Program-made: the position numbers and the translations under genes | The notes under the pieces: model-generated | What the model was told of the DNA's origin: nothing | Databases searched by the model: none | Seen by the model: the letters and a program-made list of their open reading frames with translations, nothing else | Shown here: one piece after another, positions 1 through 8,147 of the stretch | Layout of the letters: each line of letters opens with the position of its first letter | Position numbering within the stretch: the stretch's first letter is position 1 | From: Nonomuraea sp. PA05 | GTDB taxonomy: Bacteria > Actinomycetota > Actinomycetes > Streptosporangiales > Streptosporangiaceae | Assembly (NCBI RefSeq): GCF_008086045.1 | Contig: NZ_VSEY01000039.1 | Span: 1-64,000 of the forward strand | Reading direction: 5' to 3' | Length of the DNA: 64,000 nucleotides

Positions 1-399
1 AGGCCTCCCCCCGGCCGCCCCCGCGGCCGGCCGCGGCCCGGCGACCACCCGGGCGCAGGGCCCGGGCCCCAGGGGGGGGGGGGGGGGGGGCTCCCGCCAG
101 CCCGTCCACATGACCGCCCCGATCATGCCCGCCATGCTCGCGCCGGAGACTCCGGGCGCACCGAAGACGACCATGCCCGCGGGCAGGCAGAGCGCCACGA
201 TCAGCGTGCCCGTCAGCGGGTACCGGGCCGCGAGCATCAGGCCCGCGCCCATCACCGCCCCCGGCACCCAGGTCGCGGTGGCGGTGGCGGTGGCGCCGAA
301 GAAGTCGTCGAGCCGGACCTCGATCACGGCCAGCACGGCGATCAGAGGTCCGAACACCAGGGGTATGAGGCGTACGTCCCTCAGCCGCGTCCACGTCAT
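1..399 (-). CDS. Truncated integral membrane protein, N-terminal part
   Basis: The minus strand is open from an ATG at 399 to the window edge. The first ~100 residues begin MTWTRLRDVRLIPLVFGPLI and hold three to four hydrophobic segments separated by short loops, with no signal-peptidase site. This resembles the N-terminal sensor segment of actinobacterial histidine kinases, but no kinase motif lies inside the window, so that identity is a guess. Codons have the expected G/C third positions down to about position 91. After that the frame runs into a 19-base homopolymer and Gly/Pro/Ala-rich sequence that does not look like protein. The left end is therefore untrustworthy. Confidence 0.55.
   Translation of the reverse strand, partial: MTWTRLRDVRLIPLVFGPLIAVLAVIEVRLDDFFGATATATATWVPGAVMGAGLMLAARYPLTGTLIVALCLPAGMVVFGAPGVSGASMAGMIGAVMWTGWREPPPPPPLGPGPCARVVAGPRPAAGAAGGRP
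72..90. repeat. 19-base poly-G run
   Basis: Nineteen consecutive G residues follow an A at 71, next to extremely G/C-only sequence at 1-70. It sits inside the coding frame of the truncated membrane protein and would encode a poly-proline run. Such a tract at the window edge is typical of read-end or assembly error rather than biology. Confidence 0.9.
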
Positions 400-839
400 G
401 GCCACTGATCGTAAAGGCGGCCCCCACCTGCGCGACTCCGCCCAACGGGGGATCCTGACAGCTCATCGCCTCCCCCTGACAGCGGACCCGGCCGGTTCCC
501 GTCCCGCCCCTCACCCTCGGGACCGGCCGGTTCCTGACCGAGCTGTCGGCGATGCTGCTGCATACGGCTCGGTCGCGGGCGCGGTCGGCCTGCTGCAGGC
601 CGGCAAGGGCCGCGTTCTGGGTGGTGTGCGGGACGCTCGCGACCGCGGTGAGCCTCCTGAACGTGTCCGGCGCGGTGCGGGACGACGGAGGGCGGAGGGC
701 GGAGGGCGGAGGGCGGATGGTCCTGGGGGGCGGCAGCTTCCGAACGACGTCGCGGCCCGGATCTCGACGGTGCTGTTCCCGCCGCTCGGGGTGTCGCAGC
801 GCGAGCGCCTGCGTGCGGGAGGCGACCGGAGCGAGGGGA
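400..839. other. 440-bp gap without a convincing gene
   Basis: I see no ORF with good codon bias here. The stretch holds the promoter region of the leftward membrane gene, a 7-bp tandem repeat (GGAGGGC, about 4.4 copies, 687-717), and a repeated GGCCGGTTCC element at about 489-532. Around 551-640 a plus-strand frame reads AYGSVAGAVGLLQAGKGRVL, which faintly resembles the linker ahead of CHAT domains in actinobacterial TPR-CHAT proteins. This could be a decayed fragment, but similarity over such a short stretch is weak. Confidence 0.5.
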
Positions 840-1661
840 TCAGCTCGTGACGGTGACGTCCCGCAGCAGGAAGTAGCTCATGGCGTCGGCCTGGAGGTAC
901 AGGTGGAACTTGGCCGCCTTGGGCTCGGCCGTCCTGTCGGCGGTGACGATGGTGGCGATCACGTACTGCTTGGCGACGTTGGCGCGGATCTGGCCGTACT
1001 CGAACCTCGCCAGGGTCATGTCGCTGCGGATGTTCAGCGCGTTCGCGTCGAGCTTGGCCAGCCGGGTCGCGGCGGTCTTGGCCGCCTTGCCGTTCGGGAA
1101 CGCCATCGTCACCTGCACCGCTTTGAGGTGACCCCGGTAGGCCGAGTAGGCGACCTGGATGGCGCGTTCGCACTTGGTGTCGGCCAGCACGCCCTGGCCG
1201 TCCACGGGGTCGCAGGTGTCGTACGACCAGCCGCCGGCCTTGTTCGCGTCGAACCTGACCTTCTCGAAGCGGAAGTCCCAGTCGCCGAACTCGCGGTGCG
1301 TGATCGGCGAGCCCGGCGCGGCCTTCGTCGCGTCACCCGGCTCGTCAGCCGGTTCGTCGGCCGGTTCGTCGGCCGGTTCGTCGGCCGGTTCGTCGGCCGG
1401 TTCGTCGGCCGGTTCCGCAGGCTCCTGTGTCGAGGGCTCGGGAGCCGCCGTGGCCGGGGCGGGCCCGGCGCGGGAGGCGTTGTAGAAGATCACCGTGCCG
1501 GCCGTGCCGCCCAGGAGGAGCATGACGCCGAGGGCGGCGGACAGGCCGATGAGCAGGGTGTGGTTGTTCCTGGGGGGCAGGGCGGCGAACTCGTACTGGC
1601 GCGGTGGGGGGCCGTAGGGCGGTGGCGGACCCCACTGATCTTGCCGGGGTGGGTGGGTCAT
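840..1661 (-). CDS. Membrane-anchored exported protein with ADEP repeats
   Basis: This 273-aa protein starts at the ATG at 1661 (MTHPPRQDQWG). A longer upstream frame lacks support. Domain order: a Pro/Gln/Tyr-rich cytoplasmic N-terminus, one transmembrane helix at about residues 35-57 (LLIGLSAALGVMLLLGG), an acidic ADEP tandem-repeat stalk, then a folded extracytoplasmic domain of about 165 residues containing Cys residues. This is the common actinobacterial pattern of a proline-rich tail plus a single-pass anchor. I do not recognise the C-terminal domain. It may be a surface or stress-sensing protein. It lies downstream of, and in the same direction as, the beta-galactosidase gene, about 100 bp away. 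Confidence 0.75.
   Translation of the reverse strand: MTHPPRQDQWGPPPPYGPPPRQYEFAALPPRNNHTLLIGLSAALGVMLLLGGTAGTVIFYNASRAGPAPATAAPEPSTQEPAEPADEPADEPADEPADEPADEPADEPGDATKAAPGSPITHREFGDWDFRFEKVRFDANKAGGWSYDTCDPVDGQGVLADTKCERAIQVAYSAYRGHLKAVQVTMAFPNGKAAKTAATRLAKLDANALNIRSDMTLARFEYGQIRANVAKQYVIATIVTADRTAEPKAAKFHLYLQADAMSYFLLRDVTVTS
1339..1410. repeat. In-frame 12-bp minisatellite (six units)
   Basis: Six 12-bp units (GGTTCGTCGGCC, the first slightly diverged) encode repeated Ala-Asp-Glu-Pro in the exported protein's stalk. The period is a multiple of three, so gain or loss of units would only lengthen or shorten the spacer between membrane and folded domain. Confidence 0.9.
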
Positions 1662-1761
1662 TGGCCCATTGTGGGATGGCTTTCGCCGCTCATCGTGGGT
1701 CCACGGGCAAGGGGCATGAGAGTGAACCGGGGGCCCGCGGCCGTACGTACCAGACAAGGCC

Positions 1762-3636
1762 TCAGGAGAACTCCTCGACGTACTCCTCCGCCGGGCCAAG
1801 CTCCGGGCGTTCCCGCAGCTCCAGGACGTCGCCCGCGCGTTCCAGCTCCAGGACGGTCACCGTGTTCGCGCCCGCGCGCAGCAGCGGGGCCGGGCAGTAC
1901 AGCGTGACCTGCGGGCCTATCGCCCAGTGGCGGCCGAGCAGGAAGCCGTTGACCCAGACGAGGCCGCGGCCCGAGTCCGGGAGGGCGAGGAAGGTGTCGG
2001 CGGGCGTCTCGACGTGCACCGTCGCCACAGCGAAACCACCAGGGGCGAGGGCGGGGGCGGCGGTGGCGGTGGCGCGGGTGAGGTCGGCGTCCGTCCATTC
2101 CTGCAGCGCGATCGGCGTGCTGTCCCAGCCCTGCACCATGCGCCGGTCGATCAGGACGGGCCCGAGCAGCCCCTTGTGCCGCCCGACGCCGGGCCCGTAG
2201 TTGATCCGGCCGAGGCTCTCGACCAGCACCTCCAGCCGTACGATCGCCCCGGTGCCACGCACCGTCAGCTCGGGCCGGCCATCGCCGGCGACGCCGAGGA
2301 ACGTGCCGTCGGCGAAGACGAGCGCCCGGTCGCGCACGTCGCTGAGGACGAGGCGGTGTTCCCCCGCCGGAATGCGCGGGTGCGCGGTGTGCAGCACCAT
2401 GCCCGCCTCCAGCCCGAGCCGCTCGAACGAGGCGGGACGCGGCCCGTGCACGGTCGGCGCGGGCACGGCGCGCAGCCCGGGGAGCAGGCCGGCGCGCGGG
2501 GTGAGCGGGACGCGGGCGGGCGGCAGCACCGGCAGGCGTTCCGGCACGCGGAGGGGGCCGGACGCGCCGAGCACCTTGCGCATGGCGTGGAACTTGTCGG
2601 TCAGGGTGCCGTCCTCGGCGATGGGCGCGTCGGAGTCGTAGCTGGTCACGGTGGGTTGCAGGCGGCCGTCGTGCTCGTTGGCGCCCGCCCAGAGGCCGAA
2701 GTTGGTGCCACCGTGCGCCATGTAGAGGCTGACGCTGCCGCCGTCGGCGACGATGCCCTCCAGGGTGCGCACCGCGCTGTCCACCCCGCGCACGTGATGG
2801 CGCTCGCCCCAGTGGTCGAACCAGCCGTTCCAGAACTCGGCGACGACGAACGGCTCCTCCGGCCGGCGTGCGGCGAGCAGTTCGCGGGCGGCCTCGGGCT
2901 TGGAGCCGAGGGTGACGGCCGTCAGGGTGCCGGGCAGGGTGCCGCCGTCGAGCATCAGCTCGGTGGGGCCGTCGGCGGTGAACAGCAGCTCGGTGATGCC
3001 GCGGGAGGTGAGCGCGTCGCGGTTCCAGCGCAGGTAGGCGTGGTCGTCGCCGTAGCTGCCGAACTCGTTCTCCACCTGCACCGCCACGATCGGCCCGCCG
3101 TGGGCGGCCTGGAGGGCGGCCAGGCGCGGGACGAGCTCGTCGAACCAGCGGCCGGCCGGGCCGGCGAAGGCGGGGTCGGAGCTGCGGACGGCGACGTCGC
3201 GGCCGGTGAGCCAGCTCGGCAGGCCGCCGTTCGACCACTCGGCGCAGATGTACGGGCCCGGCCTGACGATGACGTCGAGCCCCTCCTCGCCCGCGAGGCC
3301 GATGAAGCGTTCCAGGTCGTGCCAGCCGTCGAAGCGGGGGGCGGCGTCCTCGCGGGGCTGGTGGAAGTTCCACGCGATGTAGGTGTCGACGGTGTTGAGC
3401 CCGAGGTCGGCCAGGCGGCGGATCCGGTCACGCCACAGGTCGGGGTGGACGCGGAAGTAGTGCAGCGCGCCGGACAGGATCTGGTGCGGTACGCCGCGCC
3501 GGTACAGGCGGCGTCCGGCCCACGTCAGCGCGGGGGCCGCCGCGCCGGACTCGGGCGCCAAAGGCCCGCCGGACTCGGGCGCATCGGAGCCGCTGGGCTG
3601 TGCCGGGGACGCGTCAGGCGCGGGGAGCTCGATCAC
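1762..3636 (-). CDS. Beta-galactosidase, GH35
   Basis: This 624-aa glycoside hydrolase family 35 enzyme should release terminal beta-linked galactose. The family signature GGPIVAVQVENEF lies at residues 180-192, giving acid/base Glu191. The nucleophile is Glu267 in VVAEFWNGWFDHWG. A TIM barrel fills the N-terminal half, and the jelly-roll region ends with a motif about residue 560 (VWVNGFLLGRHW). There is no signal peptide, so it likely acts in the cytoplasm on imported oligosaccharides. The GTG start at 3636 lacks an obvious ribosome site, and the first ~37 residues are low complexity, so the true start may be further in. It is transcribed divergently from the LacI gene, with a LacI-type operator just upstream. 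Confidence 0.93.
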   Translation of the reverse strand: MIELPAPDASPAQPSGSDAPESGGPLAPESGAAAPALTWAGRRLYRRGVPHQILSGALHYFRVHPDLWRDRIRRLADLGLNTVDTYIAWNFHQPREDAAPRFDGWHDLERFIGLAGEEGLDVIVRPGPYICAEWSNGGLPSWLTGRDVAVRSSDPAFAGPAGRWFDELVPRLAALQAAHGGPIVAVQVENEFGSYGDDHAYLRWNRDALTSRGITELLFTADGPTELMLDGGTLPGTLTAVTLGSKPEAARELLAARRPEEPFVVAEFWNGWFDHWGERHHVRGVDSAVRTLEGIVADGGSVSLYMAHGGTNFGLWAGANEHDGRLQPTVTSYDSDAPIAEDGTLTDKFHAMRKVLGASGPLRVPERLPVLPPARVPLTPRAGLLPGLRAVPAPTVHGPRPASFERLGLEAGMVLHTAHPRIPAGEHRLVLSDVRDRALVFADGTFLGVAGDGRPELTVRGTGAIVRLEVLVESLGRINYGPGVGRHKGLLGPVLIDRRMVQGWDSTPIALQEWTDADLTRATATAAPALAPGGFAVATVHVETPADTFLALPDSGRGLVWVNGFLLGRHWAIGPQVTLYCPAPLLRAGANTVTVLELERAGDVLELRERPELGPAEEYVEEFS

Positions 3637-3650
3637 GGAGGGAGAGCCTA

Positions 3651-3673
3651 TGTTATCGATGCCATGTGTAACA
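3651..3673. promoter_or_regulatory. LacI-type operator 1
   Basis: A 23-bp imperfect palindrome with outer arms TGTTA and TAACA and core CGATGCCATG lies between the divergent GH35 and LacI genes. It matches a site at 4779-4800 in front of the ABC transporter operon. A candidate -10 for the repressor gene, TATGAT, follows at 3681. Its position suggests repression of the GH35 gene and autoregulation. Confidence 0.75.
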
Positions 3674-3710
3674 AGCGCGCTATGATCCAGGTCAGAACGA
3701 GAGGAGCGCC

Positions 3711-4730
3711 ATGACCAAAGCCACCGAGCGGCCCGCGAGACAGCCGAGCATGGCTGACGTGGCCAGGACCGCCGGGGTGTCGGCGCAGACCGTCTCGCGC
3801 GCCCTGCGCGACTCGCCCAACGTCAACCCTGAGACGAAGAAGCGCGTGCTCGCCGCCGTCGAGCAGCTCGGATACCGGTTCAACGCCGCGGCCAAGATGC
3901 TCTCCTCAGGCCGCAGCCACACCATCGGGCTCGTGCTGCTGCAGTCAGGCGGCTACTACTCGCGCTCGGCGGTGACCGCCGGCGTCGAGGCCGCCGCGGG
4001 CGAGGCGGGGTACGCGGTGAGCATCGCGACGATCGCCAGGCTCGACACGGGCCTGATGGAGCGGTCCCTGTCCAAGCTGGCCGACCAGGGCGTGGACGGC
4101 ATCGTCATCGCGGTGCCGCTGATCTCCGTGACGCAGAAGATGGAGGACATCACCCGCGACATCCCCACCGTCACGCTCGACGGCTCCCGCACGGCCAGCG
4201 CCCGCGTGCTGGGCATCGACCAGAAGGAGGCGGGCAGGCTGGCCACGCAGCACCTGCTCGACCTGGGGCATCGCCAGGTGTGGCACGTCTCGGGCCCGGA
4301 CGAGTGGATCGAGGCCCGCCAGCGCCGGCAGGGCTGGCAGGAGTGCCTGGCCGCGGCCGGGATCGCGGCTCCGCCGCCGCTGGAGGGCGACTGGTCGCCC
4401 GACTCCGGCTACCGGCAGGGCCAGGTCCTGGCGATGATCCCCGACGTCACGGCCGTCTTCGCCGCCAGCGACGAGATGGCCTTCGGGGTGATCCGCGCGC
4501 TGCGCGAGCGCGGCAGGTCGGTGCCGGGCGACGTGTCCATCGTGAGCGTGGACGACATCGAGCTGGCCGCCTACTGCAGCCCGCCGCTGACCACCGTCCG
4601 CCAGGACTTCTACCGCTCGGGCGCGGCGGCGGTCGCGCTGCTGCTCGAAGGGGCCGACCCCGCCGCCGGGGAGTCCCTGGTCAACGCGTCCCTGTCGGTA
4701 CGCGACTCCACGGCGCCGCCGCGCCCATAG
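3711..4730 (+). CDS. LacI-family transcriptional repressor
   Basis: A 339-aa LacI/GalR regulator with an N-terminal helix-turn-helix (SMADVARTAGVSAQTVSRAL, residues 14-33), the hinge helix, and a periplasmic-binding-protein-like sugar domain ending with FAASDEMAFGVIRAL and SIVSVDDIELAAY. GAGGAG at 3701 sets the ATG at 3711. It sits between GH35 and the sugar ABC transporter, and near-identical palindromes precede both units. It is therefore likely the local repressor, released by a sugar from the degraded glycan (galactose- or fucose-containing; inferred). Confidence 0.93.
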   Translation: MTKATERPARQPSMADVARTAGVSAQTVSRALRDSPNVNPETKKRVLAAVEQLGYRFNAAAKMLSSGRSHTIGLVLLQSGGYYSRSAVTAGVEAAAGEAGYAVSIATIARLDTGLMERSLSKLADQGVDGIVIAVPLISVTQKMEDITRDIPTVTLDGSRTASARVLGIDQKEAGRLATQHLLDLGHRQVWHVSGPDEWIEARQRRQGWQECLAAAGIAAPPPLEGDWSPDSGYRQGQVLAMIPDVTAVFAASDEMAFGVIRALRERGRSVPGDVSIVSVDDIELAAYCSPPLTTVRQDFYRSGAAAVALLLEGADPAAGESLVNASLSVRDSTAPPRP

Positions 4731-4778
4731 CTGAGACCCCTGTGACGGCCGTTTGGGAAGAGCCACTTGCGCCGCTCA

Positions 4779-4800
4779 TGTTATCGGTGCCATCGTAACA
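4779..4800. promoter_or_regulatory. LacI-type operator 2
   Basis: A 22-bp palindrome, arms TGTTA and TAACA with core TCGGTGCCATCG, shares TGTTATCG, TGCCAT and GTAACA with operator 1. It lies 43 bp upstream of the substrate-binding protein start, so the long transporter operon is probably under the same LacI regulator. Confidence 0.75.
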
Positions 4801-4843
4801 ACGCCCGCATTCAGGTGGGCAGTCGTCGGAAGGACCCAGAACC

Positions 4844-6175
4844 ATGAGGAGATCACTCATCCTCGCGAGCGCCGCCGTGGCGGCCCTCGGACTGCTCACC
4901 GCCTGCGGGGCCGAGGGAGGCGACTCCGGCTCCGGCTCCGGCGGCAAGACCACGCTGAGCGTCGCCGCCCTCGAAGGCGGCTACGGCCGCGACATGTACA
5001 CGCAGGTCATCGCGGCGTACGAGGCCAAGCACCCGAACGTGGACGTGCAGCTGCAGATCTCGAAGAGCATCGAGGACGAGATCACCCCGAACATGAAGGC
5101 CGGCCGCTTCCCCGACGTCGTGGTGCTCGGCCAGGGCCGCAAGGCCGCGCTCACCGAGACGCTGATCAAGGACAAGGCCCTGGAGGACCTCACTCCGGTG
5201 CTGCAGGCCAAGGTGCCCGGCGAGGACAAGACCGTGGGCGGCAAGCTCATCGACGGCATCGTGGGCAACCTCAACACCAACCCGTACGGCGACGGCAAGA
5301 CGTACACGATGCCGATGTACTACGCGCCGACCGGCCTGTTCTACAACCAGGGCCTGTTCGACCAGAAGGGCTGGAAGGTCCCCGCGACCTGGGACGAGCT
5401 GTTCGAGCTGGGTGAGAAGGCCAAGAAGGACGGCATCTCGCTGTTCACGTACCCGACGGCCGGCTACCTCGACTCGTACTTCTTCGCGCTGCTGGCCGAC
5501 GTGGGCGGTGAGCAGTTCTACACCGACGTCATGACGTACAAGCAGGGCGTCTGGAAGACGCCGCAGGCCCGGCAGGCGCTCGACCTGACGGCCAAGCTGC
5601 TGAAGTACGCCGCGCCGACCACCGTCGGGTACGCCAACGAGCAGGACTTCACCAAGAACCAGCAGTCGATTCTCGACAACAAGACGCTGTTCATGCCGAA
5701 CGGCACCTGGATCGTCGGCGAGATGAAGGACGCGCCGCGCGCCGACGGCTTCAAGTGGGCCCTGACGCCGCTGCCGGCGGTCACGGCGGGCGGCAAGCGC
5801 TACATCACCACCTCGGTCGAGTCGGTCTGGGTGCCGAGCGCCGCCAAGAACAAGGACGCCGCCAAGGAGTTCGTCGCCTACCTGTACTCCGACGAGGCGG
5901 CGAAGATCTTCGCCAAGGCGAACGCGGTCCAGCCGATCCAGGGCATCGCGAGCAGCCTGACCGAGGAGAACGCCGAGTTCTACCAGGTCTACGACGACTC
6001 CTCGGTGACGGCGCTGGTCGGCGGCTTCGCCAGCACCGCGCCGGTCGAGGGCGTGGACATCAAGGCCGCCCTGTTCGACACCGCCAACAGCATCATCAGC
6101 GGCGACAAGACCGAGGACCAGTGGCAGGCCGCGCTCGACGACGCCAGCGAGAAGCTGCGTCAGGCGGGGAGCTGA
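4844..6175 (+). CDS. Sugar ABC transporter substrate-binding lipoprotein
   Basis: A 443-aa CUT1-family solute-binding lipoprotein. Residues 1-21 form a lipoprotein signal with lipobox LLTAC (lipidated Cys21), followed by a Gly/Ser linker and an extracellular sugar-binding fold (SBP_bac_1 type, LSVAALEGGYGRDMYTQVIA). GGAAGGA at 4828 supports the ATG. It is the first gene of a tightly packed operon with two permeases, an alpha-fucosidase and secreted or membrane glycan-processing proteins. No ATPase gene is present; as in many actinomycetes a shared MsiK-like ATPase elsewhere is likely used. The ligand is probably an oligosaccharide bearing galactose and fucose (inferred). Confidence 0.92.
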   Translation: MRRSLILASAAVAALGLLTACGAEGGDSGSGSGGKTTLSVAALEGGYGRDMYTQVIAAYEAKHPNVDVQLQISKSIEDEITPNMKAGRFPDVVVLGQGRKAALTETLIKDKALEDLTPVLQAKVPGEDKTVGGKLIDGIVGNLNTNPYGDGKTYTMPMYYAPTGLFYNQGLFDQKGWKVPATWDELFELGEKAKKDGISLFTYPTAGYLDSYFFALLADVGGEQFYTDVMTYKQGVWKTPQARQALDLTAKLLKYAAPTTVGYANEQDFTKNQQSILDNKTLFMPNGTWIVGEMKDAPRADGFKWALTPLPAVTAGGKRYITTSVESVWVPSAAKNKDAAKEFVAYLYSDEAAKIFAKANAVQPIQGIASSLTEENAEFYQVYDDSSVTALVGGFASTAPVEGVDIKAALFDTANSIISGDKTEDQWQAALDDASEKLRQAGS

Positions 6176-6177
6176 GC

Positions 6178-7083
6178 GTGGCCCGACCAGCGGAGCGCGG
6201 CAGGCGCGGCAACGGGCTGTTCGTGCTCGCCTGCCTCCTGCCCGCGCTCGTGCTCTTCGTGGTGTTCATGATCGTGCCGACCGTGAACGTGTTCCGGATG
6301 TCGTTCTACACCTGGAGCGGCTTCTCCCCCGACATGCGGTTCGTGGGGCTGGACAACTTCACCCGGCTCCTCGACGACGCGCAGTTCGTGCGCGCGTTCC
6401 AGAACACGGTGGCGCTGCTCGTCGTCGTCACGGTCGTGACCATGGGCATGGCCCTGTTCCTGGCCGCGATCATGACGCGGCAGCGGATGCGGGGGCGGTC
6501 GCTGTACCGGTTCGTCCTGTACGTGCCGAGCGTGCTGTCCGTGGTCGTCATCGCGGCGGTCTTTTCCGCCCTGTACGACCAGGAGAACGGCCTGATCAAC
6601 GGCACGCTGAAGGCGCTGTCGCTGGACGGCCTGCGGCAGGTGTGGCTGGGCGACCAGCAGCTCGTGCTCTGGTCAGTCGCGATCGCGATGGTCTGGCAGT
6701 CGCTCGGCTACTACATGGTGCTCTACATGTCCGGCATGTCGAGCATCCCGGAGTCGCTCTACGAGGCCTCCGCGCTCGACGGAGCCTCCGCCGGGCGGCA
6801 GTTCTTCGCCATCACGCTGCCGCTCATCTGGCAGAACCTGCGCACGACGCTGACGTTCTTCGTGATGAGCGCGGTCAACCTCAGCTTCGTCCTCGTCCGC
6901 GCGATGACCGGCGGCGGCCCCGACGGCTCCTCCGAGGTGCTGCTCAGCTACATGTACAAGCAGGCGTACACGAACTCGTCGTACGGCTACGGCATGGCCA
7001 TCGGCGTCGTCATCTTCGCGTTCTCGTTCCTCGTGTCGCTGCTGGTCAGCCGGGCGACGCGGCGCGAGCCACTCCAGTTCTGA
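6178..7083 (+). CDS. Sugar ABC transporter permease (MalF type)
   Basis: A 301-aa inner-membrane permease with six predicted transmembrane helices and the ATPase-contacting EAA loop YEASALDGA followed by FFAITLPLI. I place the start at the GTG at 6178, two bases after the preceding stop, with GGGGAG just upstream. A much longer in-frame extension into the upstream gene is rejected. It should pair with the next permease to form the channel for the lipoprotein at 4844. Confidence 0.93.
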   Translation: MARPAERGRRGNGLFVLACLLPALVLFVVFMIVPTVNVFRMSFYTWSGFSPDMRFVGLDNFTRLLDDAQFVRAFQNTVALLVVVTVVTMGMALFLAAIMTRQRMRGRSLYRFVLYVPSVLSVVVIAAVFSALYDQENGLINGTLKALSLDGLRQVWLGDQQLVLWSVAIAMVWQSLGYYMVLYMSGMSSIPESLYEASALDGASAGRQFFAITLPLIWQNLRTTLTFFVMSAVNLSFVLVRAMTGGGPDGSSEVLLSYMYKQAYTNSSYGYGMAIGVVIFAFSFLVSLLVSRATRREPLQF

Positions 7084-7093
7084 AGGCACTGCC

Positions 7094-7960
7094 ATGACCA
7101 AGACACCGCGCGCCGGCCGGGCGCTGACCTACGTCCTCGTCACCGCGATCGCGCTGGCCATCGCGGTGCCGGTCGGCTGGGTGCTGCTGGCCTCGCTCAA
7201 GCGCAAGGGCGAGTTCTACGGCAGCCCATGGACGCTGCCCGAAGGACTGCACCTGCAGAACTACGTGGACGCCTTCGTCACCGCGCACATGGGGCAGTAC
7301 TTCTTCACCTCGGTGCTGGTGACGGTGCTCGGGCTGGTGTTCGTGATCGCCGTCTCGGTGCCGGCGGCGTACGTGATCGCCCGGTACGAGTTCCGTGGGC
7401 GCGGCCTGGTCGAGGTCGCGCTGCTGGCCGGGCTGTTCGTCAACGTCAACTACATCGTGGTGCCGATCTTCCTGATGCTGGTCGGCTGGGACCGCGCGCT
7501 GGTGGACGTCTTCCCCGACGGCTTCTTCATCGACAACCCGGGCGTGCTGTCCCTGGTGTACGCGGCCACCTCGATCCCGTTCACGATCTACCTGCTGGCC
7601 GCGTACTTCCGTTCGATCCCCGCCGACTACGAGGAGGCGGCCGCGCTGGACGGCGCGTCCCGCTTCCAGGTGATGACCAGGGTCATGCTGCCGATGGCGC
7701 GGCCCGCGCTGACCACCGTGATCCTGTTCAACTTCCTGGCCTACTGGAACGACTTCATCATCGCCCTCACCCTGCTGCCGGGCGAGGGCAAGACGCTGCA
7801 GGTGGGCCTGCTCAACCTGATGACGGCGCAGAAGGCGGCGGCCGACTACGGGCGGCTGTACGCCGGCATGGTCATCGTCATCGTCCCCGTCCTGATCTTC
7901 TACGCGTTCATCCAGCGCCGGCTCATCGAGGGCATGGCGTCCGGCGGCGTGAAGGGCTGA
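7094..7960 (+). CDS. Sugar ABC transporter permease (MalG type)
   Basis: A 288-aa CUT1 permease with about six transmembrane segments and EAA loop YEEAAALDGASRFQVMTRVMLP. It begins 10 bp after the MalF-type gene and completes the membrane part of the importer. Confidence 0.93.
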   Translation: MTKTPRAGRALTYVLVTAIALAIAVPVGWVLLASLKRKGEFYGSPWTLPEGLHLQNYVDAFVTAHMGQYFFTSVLVTVLGLVFVIAVSVPAAYVIARYEFRGRGLVEVALLAGLFVNVNYIVVPIFLMLVGWDRALVDVFPDGFFIDNPGVLSLVYAATSIPFTIYLLAAYFRSIPADYEEAAALDGASRFQVMTRVMLPMARPALTTVILFNFLAYWNDFIIALTLLPGEGKTLQVGLLNLMTAQKAAADYGRLYAGMVIVIVPVLIFYAFIQRRLIEGMASGGVKG

Positions 7961-7967
7961 TGCACAC

Positions 7968-8147
7968 ATGAAGGACTCGACGCGCGGTGCGCTGGTCGTC
8001 ACCGCCCGGACGCTGGTCGCGGCCGTCTGCGTGGCGGTCGTGATCTCGGCCCGCACCCCGATCGGGTGGGGCAACCTCGCGATCATGCTGGCCGGCCTGG
8101 CCGGGCTGCTGGCCGTGCTGGCCTCCTACAACCGGAGGTGGCGGTGA
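7968..8147 (+). CDS. Small membrane protein, 59 aa
   Basis: An unannotated-size ORF with two hydrophobic segments (ALVVTARTLVAAVCVAVVIS and LAIMLAGLAGLLAVLASY) ending in basic NRRWR. The ATG at 7968 lies 7 bp after the permease stop, and its TGA overlaps the GTG of the fucosidase gene (GTGA). The overlap, operon position and G/C third positions argue that it is translated. Its function is unknown; a transporter accessory subunit or a membrane anchor for the neighbouring foldase is possible. Confidence 0.72.
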   Translation: MKDSTRGALVVTARTLVAAVCVAVVISARTPIGWGNLAIMLAGLAGLLAVLASYNRRWR

